From positions 1,178,001 to 1,242,000 of the forward strand of contig NZ_CP109078.1 of the NCBI RefSeq assembly GCF_035917455.1: a stretch of DNA of 64,000 nucleotides, in the 5' to 3' direction. Positions 1 through 9,202 of this stretch are shown piece after piece. The stretch comes from Micromonospora sp. NBC_01796 (lineage in GTDB: Bacteria > Actinomycetota > Actinomycetes > Mycobacteriales > Micromonosporaceae). Position 1 is the first letter of the stretch; every line of letters begins with the position of its first letter. A model generated the notes under the pieces. It saw only the letters and a program-made list of their open reading frames with translations, was not told the origin of the DNA and made no database searches. The position numbers and the translations under genes were made by a program.

Positions 1-12
1 ACCCTCGACCCC

Positions 13-390
13 ATGACGCTGGAACGGAAGGCGGTCGGCGCGTACGGCGAGCGGTGTGCCGTACGGCACCTGGTGGCGAACGGTCTGCGGGTGGTGGACC
101 GGAACTGGCGTACGCCCGCCGGACCGCACGGTCCCGCCGGGGAGATCGACATCATCGCCTGGGACGGTCCCGTGCTCGCGTTCTGCGAGGTGAAGACCCG
201 ACGGGGCGCCACCTTCGGCTCTCCCGCCGAGGCGGTCGTGCCGGCCAAGGCGCGGCGGTTGCGGCGGTTGGCCGCGCAGTGGCTGGAACAGTCCGGCGCC
301 CATCCGGCCGAGGTTCGCTTCGACGTGGTCTCGGTCTTCGCCCCACCGCGCGGCCCGGCACAGGTGGAACACCTCAAGGGGGCATTCTGA
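13..390 (+). CDS. yraN: YraN family (UPF0102) putative endonuclease
   Basis: A 125-aa protein of the UPF0102/YraN family, a small restriction-endonuclease-like fold of unproven function normally found beside comM and dprA. The core is visible around residues 42-62: GEIDIIAWDG followed by FCEVKTRR, the E-D...E-V-K pattern of this nuclease fold. Length is typical. The ATG lies 12 bases from the window edge, so the ribosome binding site and upstream neighbour cannot be judged. In most actinobacteria comM starts at or within a few bases of the yraN stop; here comM begins 16.5 kb downstream. Confidence 0.93.
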   Translation: MTLERKAVGAYGERCAVRHLVANGLRVVDRNWRTPAGPHGPAGEIDIIAWDGPVLAFCEVKTRRGATFGSPAEAVVPAKARRLRRLAAQWLEQSGAHPAEVRFDVVSVFAPPRGPAQVEHLKGAF

Positions 391-415
391 ACCCTTGGCC
401 GGCTGACCCCCGGCC

Positions 416-448
416 GGTGAGCCGCGCCGATCGGCGGCGCGACTCACC
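416..448. terminator. Hairpin between convergent yraN and GDPD genes
   Basis: Interrupted inverted repeat GGTGAG-cc-GCGCCG / CGGCGC-ga-CTCACC with a 5-nt loop, placed between the converging yraN and phosphodiesterase genes. It has no U tract, as is usual in high-GC actinobacteria, and probably works in both directions. Confidence 0.5.
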
Positions 449-495
449 AGCGCGGCACGGCTCACCGAGGCGGCGCCCAACCGGCGGAGTGTGGG

Positions 496-1941
496 TCAGC
501 CGGGGTTGGCGGCGTTCCAGTCGACGAGTTCGGGCGACCGGTTGGTGATGATCCCGTCCACCCCGAGGCCCTTGAGCTGCTGCCACTGGGTGGCCGAGTC
601 GACCGTCCAGACCATCAGCGCCACCCCGGCGGTGTGCAGGCTCGCGATGACCGCCGGACGGGCGGTCAACGCCGCCACCGCCGGGTTGTACGCGGTCAGG
701 TGGTACTGCCGGGCGATCGCCACCGGGTCCGCGTCGAGGGTGCTGCGCAGCAGGCCGAGCGGGATCTCCGGGGCAAGCTGGTAGCTGTACGTGAGCGCGC
801 TGGTCTCGAAGCTCTGGATGAAGACCCGCCCGGTCATCTGCTCGGCCCGGATGATGTCGATGATCCTGCCAACCTCGGCCTTGGTGTGCGCACCCTTGAT
901 CTCCAGCAGCAGCTTGCCACCACGGGTACGCAGGTCGGCCAGTTGCTCGGCCAGCGTCGGCAGGCGTACGCCGGTGAACTGCGGGCCGAACCACGAACCG
1001 GCGTCGAGTTGCTTGAGCTGGGCGGCGGTGAGGCTGCGGATCGCGCCGGTGCCGTTGGTGGTCCGGTTCACCGTGCTGTCGTGCATCACGAAGGGCACGC
1101 CGTCCTTGCTCGGCTGGACGTCGTTCTCGATCCAGTCGGCCCCGTTGCTCCGGGCGATGTCCTGGGCGACCAGGGTGTTCTCCGGCGCCACCGCCGAGGC
1201 ACCCCGGTGGGCGATGACGGTCAGCGGCGCACCGACGGGCCGGAGGTACGGGCTCGGCGCCAGCTCGGTGACCTTGACGTTGTCGAACGAGACGGTGGCC
1301 CCGTTCACGATCAGCGCCTGTACGCCACCGGCCGAGCGCTGCAGGCTGCTGGTCCGGAGCACCTCCCGGCCGCCGAAGAACCAGCGGGCGTTGATGCCGT
1401 GCACCTCGGCGGCGATGCTGATGTCCCGACCGGTGCCGGCCGCCGAAGGCGCCGCGGCGGTGTTCGTCACGTTCCACGTGTTCGCCGTGGTGAGCTGGGC
1501 GAACTCCAGCCCGTTGGTGGCGGTGCTGCCGCTGCGCAGGGTGGCGATCCACCACGGCGGGGCACCGGCGGTCGGTACGTCGAGCCCGAGCGCGGTCCAC
1601 CGGGTCTCCTCGGCCACCGACTCGAACCGGACCGTCGCCTCGAGCCGGAAGTCGTTCAGGTGCCGACCGAAGGTGATCTTCTTCGAGCCGCTGCCGGCGG
1701 CCCCGTACAGCCGGCCGTTCTTGACCGTCCAGTCACCGTCGACGGCCCGCCAGCCGGCGGGCAGGCCGCCCGTGTCGAAGTTCGCGGAGACGACCACGCT
1801 GCCGGGGGCGGCGGCGGCCGGCGTGGTGTTGTCGACGGCGGTGAGCGTCGACACCGAGGCGGCCAGCGCCAGCAGTGCGACGGCGACCCGGCCGGGGGTG
1901 GTGGCACGGGCGGGCGCGATACCCGATCGAGTGAAGACCAT
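496..1941 (-). CDS. Secreted glycerophosphodiester phosphodiesterase with N-terminal LamG-like domain
   Basis: 481 aa. Residues 1-45 form a signal peptide: Arg-containing start, hydrophobic stretch VAVALLALAASVSTL and an Ala-rich cleavage region. Residues about 45-220 look like a concanavalin-like/LamG beta-sandwich (SANFDTGG...ARWFFGGREVL...VSFDNVKV), often a carbohydrate or lipid binding module. The remainder is a GDPD TIM barrel with HRGAS...PENT, the acidic IENDVQ strand, KDGVPFVMHD and LLLEIKG, so the metal and catalytic His positions are present. It would hydrolyse glycerophosphodiesters outside the cell to glycerol 3-phosphate. The frame is open further upstream, but the ATG at 1941 starts directly before the signal peptide and is preferred. 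Confidence 0.88.
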   Translation of the reverse strand: MVFTRSGIAPARATTPGRVAVALLALAASVSTLTAVDNTTPAAAAPGSVVVSANFDTGGLPAGWRAVDGDWTVKNGRLYGAAGSGSKKITFGRHLNDFRLEATVRFESVAEETRWTALGLDVPTAGAPPWWIATLRSGSTATNGLEFAQLTTANTWNVTNTAAAPSAAGTGRDISIAAEVHGINARWFFGGREVLRTSSLQRSAGGVQALIVNGATVSFDNVKVTELAPSPYLRPVGAPLTVIAHRGASAVAPENTLVAQDIARSNGADWIENDVQPSKDGVPFVMHDSTVNRTTNGTGAIRSLTAAQLKQLDAGSWFGPQFTGVRLPTLAEQLADLRTRGGKLLLEIKGAHTKAEVGRIIDIIRAEQMTGRVFIQSFETSALTYSYQLAPEIPLGLLRSTLDADPVAIARQYHLTAYNPAVAALTARPAVIASLHTAGVALMVWTVDSATQWQQLKGLGVDGIITNRSPELVDWNAANPG

Positions 1942-2106
1942 GATTGGGCACGGTAGGGCGGACCGGGGAACAGTCGACCCCGAATCAGTGACGAGTACGG
2001 AAATCAAGGATGTACGACTCATCGTCGGCCGAAGTGGCCGATCCCGAACGGAAGCGGACCCGTGCCGGTGGCCGGTGCCGGCGTACCGGTTAGAGTGCCG
2101 GGCGTC

Positions 2107-3333
2107 ATGACGAGCACTCCCACGGCCACCGCCGCTGGCCGACCCCTGAGCAAGCTGCCGTCACTGACCGGGTTGCGGTGGATCGCCGCGATGCTGGTCT
2201 TCGGCTTCCACGTCGGGACGATGCGGGTCATCGCCGAGCCCGACTACCACGCCGTGGTCAGCAAGGTGTTCACCCTCGGCCTGTCCGGGGTCCAGTTCTT
2301 CTTTATCCTCAGCGGGTTCGTGCTGGTCTGGTCGGCCCGACCCGGTGACACCCCGCTGGCGTTCTGGCGGCGCCGGGCCGCGAAGATCTTCCCCAACCAC
2401 GTGGTGCTCTGGGCGGCGGTGCTGCTGCTCGGGCTCTACTGGGCGGACCCGTTCAACCTCAAGGTCGCGCTCACCAACCTCTTCCTGGTGCAGGCCTGGA
2501 ACCCGACTCCGGGTTGGTTCTACAGCGTCAACACGGTGAGCTGGTCGCTCTCCTGCGAGCTGTTCTTCTACCTGTGCCTGCCCCTGGTCCTTCCGCTGAT
2601 CCGCCGTCTGCGCCCCTGGGTCCTGGTCGCCGTCATCGTCGCGATGCCGCTGCTGATCCTCTCCCTCTGGCCGGGTCAGCTCCTGGTGCCGGAGGCGGAC
2701 CGGTGGTGGTTCACCCAGGTGTTCCCGCTGGTGCGTTCGCTGGAGTTCTGGATGGGTGTGGCCGCGGCCGAGCTGATGGTGCGCGGCCGGTGGCGCGGCC
2801 CGAACCTGAAGGTCGCGACCGTGATCTTCCTGCTGACCTGGGTCGCCGCCACCCAGTGGATCCGCGCCGAGCTGTGGACGACCCTGCTCGCCGCGGCGTA
2901 CATCCTGGTGATCGCGGCGGCAGCCGAGGCGGACGTACGCGGAACCTGGTCGCCATGGCGGTCCCGGCCGATGCGCTGGCTCGGCGAGGTGTCCTTCGCC
3001 TACTACCTGGTGCACGTGTTCGTGGTGACCAGCATCCTGCGGGCCACGAACCATCAGGGCGGTTTCCCCGGCTGGCAGGGACCGGCCGCGGCGATCGGCT
3101 TCCTGCTGCTCAACCTGGTCCTCGCCGGGCTGCTGTACCGGTTCGTCGAGACCCCGACGATGCGCCTGCTCGGGCCCCGACGGCGCCCACCGTCGACCTC
3201 ACCGCCACCCGCCCGGGTACCGCGCCAGCCCGGCCCAACCGACCGCAACGGCAACAGCGATCCGGGCACGGCGCACGATCCGGTTGGCGATCGGGCCACC
3301 CCGCAGGGCCGAAGTGCCGAGCGGGTCAACTGA
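2107..3333 (+). CDS. Acyltransferase 3 family membrane protein (OafA/YrhL-like)
   Basis: 408 aa with about ten hydrophobic segments. The family signature is at the start: LTGLRWIAAMLVFGFHVG (Arg and His of the first helix) and FFFILSGFVLVWSARPG. It ends with a helix plus a Pro/Arg-rich cytoplasmic tail. Such enzymes transfer acyl groups onto extracellular sugars, lipids or secondary metabolites; the substrate cannot be read from sequence. The ATG at 2107 was chosen over an in-frame ATG 45 nt upstream because it directly precedes the conserved region. It is divergent from the GDPD gene, with about 165 bp between the starts. Confidence 0.88.
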   Translation: MTSTPTATAAGRPLSKLPSLTGLRWIAAMLVFGFHVGTMRVIAEPDYHAVVSKVFTLGLSGVQFFFILSGFVLVWSARPGDTPLAFWRRRAAKIFPNHVVLWAAVLLLGLYWADPFNLKVALTNLFLVQAWNPTPGWFYSVNTVSWSLSCELFFYLCLPLVLPLIRRLRPWVLVAVIVAMPLLILSLWPGQLLVPEADRWWFTQVFPLVRSLEFWMGVAAAELMVRGRWRGPNLKVATVIFLLTWVAATQWIRAELWTTLLAAAYILVIAAAAEADVRGTWSPWRSRPMRWLGEVSFAYYLVHVFVVTSILRATNHQGGFPGWQGPAAAIGFLLLNLVLAGLLYRFVETPTMRLLGPRRRPPSTSPPPARVPRQPGPTDRNGNSDPGTAHDPVGDRATPQGRSAERVN

Positions 3334-3516
3334 CCGGGTACGCCGCCGCCGCGAACCCTCACGGGTAGTGGGCGTCACACCGAGGTCCAGATCACAGCGT
3401 TCGGTCGCCGGGTCGGCTTGGTACGCGTACGCCGTCCTGCCCATAGTTGTGGCTGCCGTACGGGCGTAGGCGCTGCTCAGCGTGCCCGACCACCACCTGT
3501 CGCCCGGAGGATCCCC

Positions 3517-4350
3517 GTGTCGGTTGATGATCGACTGTCCGCGCTCGCCGAACTGGCCGAGGCCGAGGTGATGTTCCGGTACGAGTCCGGCACACCGGAG
3601 AGTGTCCAGTCGACCCTCGGGATGGCGCAGACCCGGATCGGTGGCGGCGTCGCGGTGTCGATGCGACACGACCCGGCCGGCGGCTACTGGAACAAAGCGC
3701 TCGGCTTCGGTTTCGACGAGCCGGTGACCGCCAAGACGATCGCCGAGGTCTGCGACTTCTACCGGGAGCAGGGCCGCCAGCAGGCCACGATCCAGATCGC
3801 CCCGTCCCGGCTGCCGGACGACTGGGACGAGATCTGCGCCGCGCAGGGCATCACGCCGGGCTCGTACTGGGTGCAGTTGGCCCGCGAGGTGACCGACTTC
3901 CCGACGGTCGAGACGACGTTGCGGATCACCGAGGTCGACACCACCCAGGCCGCACAGTGGGCCTCGGTCCTGATGCGCGGCTTCGGCATGCCCGAGGAGG
4001 GTCTGGCGGAGATGATGGCCGCCACCGTGGCCCACCCCGACTTTCGCGCGTACGCCGCCTGGGACGGCGACGAGATGGTCGGGGCCGCCAACCTGTTCGT
4101 CCACGGTGAGGCCGGCGGGATCTGCGGTGCGTCGACCCTGCCCACCCACCGTGGCCGGGGCGCCCAGTCGGCACTGCTGGCGGCCCGCGCCCGCGGCGCC
4201 GCCGAGGCCGGGTGCCGTTGGCTGACCGCGCAGACCGGCCGTCCGGCCGAAGGTGATCACAACGCGTCGCTGGAGAACATGCTCCGGCTCGGTTTCCGGG
4301 TCAACTACGACCGCCGCAACTGGGTCTGGCAGTCGGACCTCCCGGCCTGA
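3517..4350 (+). CDS. GNAT family N-acetyltransferase
   Basis: 277 aa. The C-terminal half carries the GNAT acetyl-CoA site STLPTHRGRGAQSALLAARARGAAEAG (motif A, R-G-x-G) and the terminal LGFRVNYDRRNWV strand. The N-terminal 130 residues (FRYESGTPESVQSTLGMAQTR...) form a second, degenerate GNAT-like lobe, as in many two-domain actinobacterial acetyltransferases. The GTG at 3517 follows a good CGGAGG site at 3505-3510 and was preferred over longer in-frame starts. The gene is convergent with a second GNAT gene 6 bp away. Substrate unknown. Confidence 0.85.
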   Translation: MSVDDRLSALAELAEAEVMFRYESGTPESVQSTLGMAQTRIGGGVAVSMRHDPAGGYWNKALGFGFDEPVTAKTIAEVCDFYREQGRQQATIQIAPSRLPDDWDEICAAQGITPGSYWVQLAREVTDFPTVETTLRITEVDTTQAAQWASVLMRGFGMPEEGLAEMMAATVAHPDFRAYAAWDGDEMVGAANLFVHGEAGGICGASTLPTHRGRGAQSALLAARARGAAEAGCRWLTAQTGRPAEGDHNASLENMLRLGFRVNYDRRNWVWQSDLPA

Positions 4351-4356
4351 CCGGGG

Positions 4357-4998
4357 TCAGGTGACGGGGGTGACCGCCGGTCGCCACATGGGTTGGATGC
4401 CGGGGCCGCCGTCCGGGAGCACGATCGGGGCGCCGAGCGCCCGGAACCCGTGTCGCTCGTACAGCTTGCGGTTGCGGGGGGTGCTGGCCTCCAGGTAGGC
4501 CGCGACCCCGTCGGCATCGGCCCGGGCGAGTTGGTGGGCCAGCATCGCGCCGCCGAGCCCACGGCCCCGGTGATCCGGTAGGACCACCATCAACTGGAGA
4601 TACCAGTGCGGCTCGTCGCGCGGGTGACGGCGCTGGGTCAGCTCGTGCACCAGGGCCATCCGGGGCGCGTACTCGCCGTAGGCCTGGGCGAAGACGGCGG
4701 TCAGCTCCTCCGGGGCGGGGCCGGGTGCGACCGCGTCACCGTCGGTGTACTCCCAGAGGGACAGCCCGCCGATCCCGCCGGAGTCGTCCTGGGCGACCAG
4801 GATCTCGCCGGTGGCGAGCACCCCGAGCACCCAGCCGACGGTCTGCTCCGCGCCGGAGGTGAGCCGGTCGCGGCGTATCCGCTCGTCCGGCACCACCCAG
4901 CCGACCACGGCCTCGTCCAGGCTCGCCTCGCCGAGAACGGTCGCGATCGCCGCCGCCTCGTCCGCGCCGGCCCGCCGTACGGTCACACGTCCGGACAT
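4357..4998 (-). CDS. GNAT family N-acetyltransferase
   Basis: 213 aa. The acetyl-CoA motif is LQLMVVLPDHRGRGLGGAMLAHQLARADADG, followed by NRKLYERHGFRALG. The first part (VTVRRAGADEAAAIATVLGEA) matches the family's beta1-alpha1. The ATG at 4998 has a purine-rich leader (GGGGGGAAATC) and begins exactly at the conserved domain, so the upstream in-frame ATG was rejected. It is divergent from the MerR regulator at 5108 with about 110 bp between, so MerR control is possible. Substrate not predictable. Confidence 0.85.
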   Translation of the reverse strand: MSGRVTVRRAGADEAAAIATVLGEASLDEAVVGWVVPDERIRRDRLTSGAEQTVGWVLGVLATGEILVAQDDSGGIGGLSLWEYTDGDAVAPGPAPEELTAVFAQAYGEYAPRMALVHELTQRRHPRDEPHWYLQLMVVLPDHRGRGLGGAMLAHQLARADADGVAAYLEASTPRNRKLYERHGFRALGAPIVLPDGGPGIQPMWRPAVTPVT

Positions 4999-5107
4999 GA
5001 TTTCCCCCCCGGTTCCGGAACGGCAATCATAGTTCGGACCACGATGGACGGCTGCCCCTGAACCGGGAGCTTGAGTCTCCGGTGGGTGGAGGGTGCAGGC
5101 TGGTCCC

Positions 5108-6052
5108 ATGGACGACGGCACCGCCCCGCAGCGGTACACGATCGGGCAGTTGGCGCGGCGTACCGGGTTGGCGGTGCGGACGATCCGCTACTGGTCCGAC
5201 ATCGGGGTGGTACCTCCGGTGGACCGGTCCACCGGTGGCTACCGCCGGTACGACGCGAGCGCCGTGGCCCGGCTGGACCTGGTCCGTACCCTGCGTGAAC
5301 TCGGCCTCGGCCTGGACGCCGTACGCCGGGTGCTCGCCCGGCAGGACACCCTGCCCGAGGTGGCGCGAATGCACGTCCGGGCCCTCGACGCGGAGATCCG
5401 TACGTTGCGGCTGCGCCGGGCGGTACTGGCCACCGTCGCGAACCGTGGCAGCACAACCGAGGAGCTGACATTGATCCACAAACTGGCCCGACTCTCGGTA
5501 CGGGAGCGCCAGCAGGTCATCGACGACTTCGTCGACGAGATCTTCGCCGGGGTCGACGACTCCGACGCTCTGGTGGTCGCGGGATGGATGCGGGAGTTGC
5601 CGACGGAGTTGCCCGACGACGCCACCGCCGAGCAGGTGGACGCCTGGGTGGAGCTGGCGGACCTGGTCGCGGACGAGGACTTCCGGCGGTCCGTACGACG
5701 AATGGTGTTGACCGGTGGGGACGACAACCGGTTGGACTTCGGTCTCACCATCCGCCCGGCGGTGGTCGAGCACGCGGGGCGGGCGGTGGCGGAGGGGGTC
5801 GCGCCGGAGTCCCCGGTGGGTGCGGCGGTGCTCGCCCGGATCGTCCCCGCCGACCTGCCGGAGCCGGAGCGGGCCGCCCTGCTGACCTGGTTGGAGACGG
5901 TGGCCGATCCCGCCGTGGAGCGATACTGGGAGCTGTTGAGCCTGGTCAACGGGGTCGCCCCGGCACCACCGGCGGTGCCCGCGTTCACCTGGCTGCTGGC
6001 CGCACTACGGGCGACGCGACCCGGCTCGGCGACCCCGACGCACGCCCGGTGA
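5108..6052 (+). CDS. MerR family transcriptional regulator
   Basis: 314 aa. Residues 12-75 are a winged helix of the MerR class: YTIGQLARRTGLAVRTIRYW, the wing GGYRRYDASAVARL, and the linker helix RTLRELGLGLDAVRRVLA. No Cys-rich metal site follows. Instead there is a roughly 200-residue, largely helical C-terminal region with no motif I recognise, so it is likely a small-molecule or protein-sensing type. It is divergent from the GNAT gene at 4357-4998 and upstream of the threonine-aldolase-like gene, both plausible targets. The ATG at 5108 begins just before the HTH. Confidence 0.88.
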   Translation: MDDGTAPQRYTIGQLARRTGLAVRTIRYWSDIGVVPPVDRSTGGYRRYDASAVARLDLVRTLRELGLGLDAVRRVLARQDTLPEVARMHVRALDAEIRTLRLRRAVLATVANRGSTTEELTLIHKLARLSVRERQQVIDDFVDEIFAGVDDSDALVVAGWMRELPTELPDDATAEQVDAWVELADLVADEDFRRSVRRMVLTGGDDNRLDFGLTIRPAVVEHAGRAVAEGVAPESPVGAAVLARIVPADLPEPERAALLTWLETVADPAVERYWELLSLVNGVAPAPPAVPAFTWLLAALRATRPGSATPTHAR

Positions 6053-6104
6053 CGAAGAACAAGCCTTATTGCAAACAGGTGGCAGCAAGGGCATGCTCTG
6101 GATC

Positions 6105-7190
6105 ATGTCCGCGCCCGATGCCCGCCCGCCGATCCGGCGTTCCCTGTTCGCACACGCGCCGATCCGGCTGAGCCCGCAGGTGGTGCTGCGGGACCTTCTG
6201 GAACGGGTGGACGCCGACACCCCGCCGTCCGGGCCGGACGGGCCGGTGGCGCAGCTCGAACGGCGGGTGGCGACCCTGCTGGGCAAGGAGGCCGCGCTGT
6301 TCTTCCCCACCGGGACGATGGCGCAGCAGATCGCGCTCCGGATCCACGCCCAGCGTCGCAACGTGCCCGCGTTCGCCGCGCATCCACAGACCCACCTGGA
6401 TGCCTGGGAGGCGCAGGGTTACCAGGTCGTGCACGGGCTGCGCTTCCACCCGGCCGGTGACCGGCACCGGTTGATGACCGGCGCGGACCTCGAATCGATC
6501 GGTGAGCCGCTGGCGGCGGTGCTGTGGGAGTTGCCGCAGCGCGACATCGGCGGCCTGCTGCCCGAATGGGAGGACCTGCTGGCGCAGGTCGAGACGGCAC
6601 GCTCCGGTGGGGCGGCGACACACCTGGACGGTGCCCGGCTCTGGGAGGCGCAGACCTACTACCGCCGGCCGTTCGACGAGATCGCCGGTCTCTTCGACAC
6701 CGTGTACGTGTCGCTCTACAAGGCGCTCCAGGGCGTACGCGGCGCGATCCTGGCCGGTGACGCGGCGACGATCGCCGAGGCGGCGGTGTGGCGTACCCGG
6801 CTCGGTGGTGCCATCCACGACGCCTGGCCGCTCGCCCTGGCCGCGCTCGCCGGGCTCGACACCCTGCTGCCCCGGATGCCGGCCTTCCGGGACCATGCGA
6901 TCGCGATCGCTGCGGCAATCAACGCCGACGGCGTGGCCCTGGCCTGGCCGGATCCGCCGCAGACGCCGATGTTCCACGTCCACCTGCCCGCGGGCCCCGC
7001 GGCCGTCGAACGGGCCGCCGCCGCGATCCTGGCCGAACACGGCGTCCAACTCTTCGGCCGGATCCGGTCCGCGCCGGATCCGACCAGGTCGAGTTTCGAG
7101 GTCACCGTGCACGAGAACGCGATGGACTTCACCCCGACCGAGGTGGTCGACCTGCTCCGGGAGCTGGTGCTGCGCGCGGTCCGCGACTGA
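6105..7190 (+). CDS. Threonine aldolase / beta-eliminating lyase family PLP enzyme
   Basis: 361 aa PLP-dependent fold-type I enzyme. ALFFPTGTMAQQIALRIHAQ (cofactor-binding Gly/Thr region), HLDGARLWEAQ (Asp of the PLP ring contact) and VYVSLYKALQGVRGAILAG (Schiff-base Lys) match the low-specificity threonine aldolase family. Such enzymes cleave L-threonine or related beta-hydroxy amino acids to glycine and an aldehyde. Of the three in-frame ATGs, 6105 was chosen because the conserved region starts there. It follows the MerR gene by 52 bp on the same strand and ends 3 bp before the convergent AhpD-like gene. Confidence 0.85.
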   Translation: MSAPDARPPIRRSLFAHAPIRLSPQVVLRDLLERVDADTPPSGPDGPVAQLERRVATLLGKEAALFFPTGTMAQQIALRIHAQRRNVPAFAAHPQTHLDAWEAQGYQVVHGLRFHPAGDRHRLMTGADLESIGEPLAAVLWELPQRDIGGLLPEWEDLLAQVETARSGGAATHLDGARLWEAQTYYRRPFDEIAGLFDTVYVSLYKALQGVRGAILAGDAATIAEAAVWRTRLGGAIHDAWPLALAALAGLDTLLPRMPAFRDHAIAIAAAINADGVALAWPDPPQTPMFHVHLPAGPAAVERAAAAILAEHGVQLFGRIRSAPDPTRSSFEVTVHENAMDFTPTEVVDLLRELVLRAVRD

Positions 7191-7193
7191 CGC

Positions 7194-7682
7194 CTACTTG
7201 GCGTCCGCGGTCACCGCCGGGCTCTGCACCGGTACGGGGTGCCGGCTGAGGATCGACACCCGGTTGAACGCGTTGATCGTGATCGCCGCCCAGCTCAGTA
7301 CGGAGATCTCGTCGGCGGTCAGCACGGACTCGATCCAGGCGTAGTCGGCGTCGCCGGTCCGTTCCCCCGCGACCAGGGTCGCCCCCTCGGCGAGCATCAG
7401 CGCCGCCCGTTCCTTCGCCTCGAACAGCTCGGTCTCCCGCCAGACGGACAGGACGGAGAGCCGGTGCGTGGTCTCGCCCTCGGCGAGTGCCCGCGCGGTG
7501 TGCAGTTGCAGGCAGTACCCGCACCCGTTGAGCTGCGAGACCCGGATGTTGACCAGTTCGAGCAGGCGACGGCCAAGGCCGAGTTCGGTGGCCTGGGCCC
7601 GTACCTGGATCGCGGTCGCGTTGAGCGACTTGAAGATCGCGGGTGACTGCTTGTCGAGGTAGAGCCGGCGACCCGGTTTCAC
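7194..7682 (-). CDS. Carboxymuconolactone decarboxylase / AhpD-like protein
   Basis: 162 aa. The AhpD-type motif is LNGCGYCLQLHTARALAEGET: a CxxC pair followed three residues later by His, the peroxidatic arrangement of alkylhydroperoxidase-like members. The rest is all-helical with VLTADEISVLSWAAITINAFNRV, typical of this group. Probable role is thiol-based peroxide or reactive-species reduction. The GTG start at 7682 shares one base with the TAG stop of the upstream acetyltransferase gene, implying translational coupling. Confidence 0.88.
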   Translation of the reverse strand: MKPGRRLYLDKQSPAIFKSLNATAIQVRAQATELGLGRRLLELVNIRVSQLNGCGYCLQLHTARALAEGETTHRLSVLSVWRETELFEAKERAALMLAEGATLVAGERTGDADYAWIESVLTADEISVLSWAAITINAFNRVSILSRHPVPVQSPAVTADAK

Positions 7683-8011
7683 TACGCGCCGAGCCGGGCG
7701 AGCAGGTTCGGGGTGACCGGGTCGACCAGGTCGTCGTACTGGTGGTGGCGGGTGAGGTACGACTTCACGAACGGGCAGATCGGCACGATCCGCAGCCCGG
7801 CGGTGCGTACGTGGTCGAGCGCTCCGGTGACGAGGAGGCTGCCCAGCCCCTGGCCGCCGTACTCCTTGCCGATCTCGGTGTGGAAGAAGACCCGTTGGCC
7901 GTTGTTGTCGAAGAACTTGGCGAAGCCGGCAACCGTGCCGTCCACGGTGATGGTGTACCGGTGTCCGGGCTCGTCCAGCTCGACGGTCGGTTCGGGGGCG
8001 GTGTTCGTCAT
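7682..8011 (-). CDS. Small GNAT-type acetyltransferase (NATD1/YjdJ-like)
   Basis: 109 aa, the short GCN5-related fold seen in NATD1-like proteins: TITVDGTVAGFAKFF, then FFHTEIGKEYGGQGLGSLLVTGALDHVRTAG (acetyl-CoA loop) and the terminal ICPFVKSYLTRHHQYDDLV. This last stretch (CPF.KSYL.RH..Y) is diagnostic of the subfamily. An AAGGAG site lies upstream of the ATG. It is the first gene of a two-gene operon with the AhpD-like protein; the two genes overlap by one base. Confidence 0.88.
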   Translation of the reverse strand: MTNTAPEPTVELDEPGHRYTITVDGTVAGFAKFFDNNGQRVFFHTEIGKEYGGQGLGSLLVTGALDHVRTAGLRIVPICPFVKSYLTRHHQYDDLVDPVTPNLLARLGA

Positions 8012-8043
8012 CGGGTCTCGTCTCTCCTTCTCGGGGTACGGGC

Positions 8044-9021
8044 TCAGGGGCGGAGTTTCAGCCGGCCACCCGGCAGGGGCGGCGCGGGAATGAGCTGCTC
8101 CCAGTCGGCGGGAAACGTTCCGTAGGGCAGGTCACCGGCGCCGGGGTCGCCTTCGCCGAAAGCCTGCGCCTGCCACCGGTTGCGGTACTCGACGATCTCC
8201 TCGTGCGTACGCCCGATGAAGTTCCACCACATGATGATCCGCTCGTTGAGCGGTTCGCCGCCGAGCAGCAGGATCCTGGCCGGTCCCTGCTCGGCGGTGA
8301 CGGTCAGGGTGGCCGGTCCCGCCTGGACGAAGAGCAGCTCGGACTGACCGACGCCGGCACCGGCGACGGTGACCCGGCCGTCGTCGACCAGGATGCCGTG
8401 CTCGAAGGTCGGGTCGACCTCGATGGTCACCGTCGCCCCGGCCTCGATCCGGATCTCCGCCCCGACCAGGCGGGTGGCCGTACGGACCGGGGAGGTCGAG
8501 CCCATCAGGGAACCGATGAAGACGCTCACTCGGGCCCCGGCGAGGCTGATCGGCTCGGGGGTGTAGTGCTCGAACCGTGCCTCGCCGTGGCGCTCGTGGT
8601 CGGGCAGGGCGATCCAGAGCTGCGCCCCGCGCAGGACGGTGGTGTCGGGGGTGGAGAACTCGGAGTGGGCGATGCCCCGGCCGGCGGTCATCAGGTTCAC
8701 CTCGCCCGGCCGGACCGTACGGACCGAGCCGACCGTGTCCTTGTGTTCGATCTCCCCGTCGAAGAGCCAGCTCACGGTCTGGAGTCCGGTGTGCGGGTGC
8801 CCGTTGACCGACATCCCACCGGATTCGGTGACGTCGTCCGGGCCGTAGTGGTCGACGAAACACCACGCGCCAATCAGCGACCTGGCCCGCTGCGGCAAAG
8901 TCCGGCGTACGTTCAGCGCCCGCAGTCCGCCCAGCGGGACCAGCCGGGGTTCCAGGATCTGGAGTCCCTCGGGTCCGGACTCGCAGGTGGTGAACTCCGG
9001 ATCGGCCTCCGTGGTGCTCAC
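8044..9021 (-). CDS. Pirin family protein
   Basis: 325 aa bicupin. The N-terminal cupin has the pirin signature MSVNGHPHTGLQTVSWLFDGEIEHKDT, giving the two metal-binding His, and GRGIAHSEFS with a further His. The C-terminal cupin includes LLLGGEPLNERIIMWWNFIGRTHEEI, a well conserved pirin end. Pirins bind iron; some act as quercetinases, others as regulators. The frame stays open upstream, but the GTG at 9021 follows a strong GGAGG at good spacing and begins the family-conserved sequence. It is followed on the same strand by the small GNAT gene, 32 bp on. Confidence 0.9.
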   Translation of the reverse strand: MSTTEADPEFTTCESGPEGLQILEPRLVPLGGLRALNVRRTLPQRARSLIGAWCFVDHYGPDDVTESGGMSVNGHPHTGLQTVSWLFDGEIEHKDTVGSVRTVRPGEVNLMTAGRGIAHSEFSTPDTTVLRGAQLWIALPDHERHGEARFEHYTPEPISLAGARVSVFIGSLMGSTSPVRTATRLVGAEIRIEAGATVTIEVDPTFEHGILVDDGRVTVAGAGVGQSELLFVQAGPATLTVTAEQGPARILLLGGEPLNERIIMWWNFIGRTHEEIVEYRNRWQAQAFGEGDPGAGDLPYGTFPADWEQLIPAPPLPGGRLKLRP

Positions 9022-9202
9022 GTACGTCCTCCAGCCTCCCGACGGCGACCGGATCTCCGCCGTCAACCCAGCGAGCGTAGCCCGCCGTCGGGTGCGGTAC
9101 CCATGATCTACTCCTTGGCGATGCCGGTGGAAGCGTTCGGCTGGCATCGGCTGCCGCCGGCTGCGGGACGGTCCGCACGCCGCCGTACCCGAAGGGCTTT
9201 TC

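Noticed and set aside
374-1600. Long minus-strand frame over the GDPD gene
   Set aside because: Arg/His/Gly-rich shadow of the phosphodiesterase frame.
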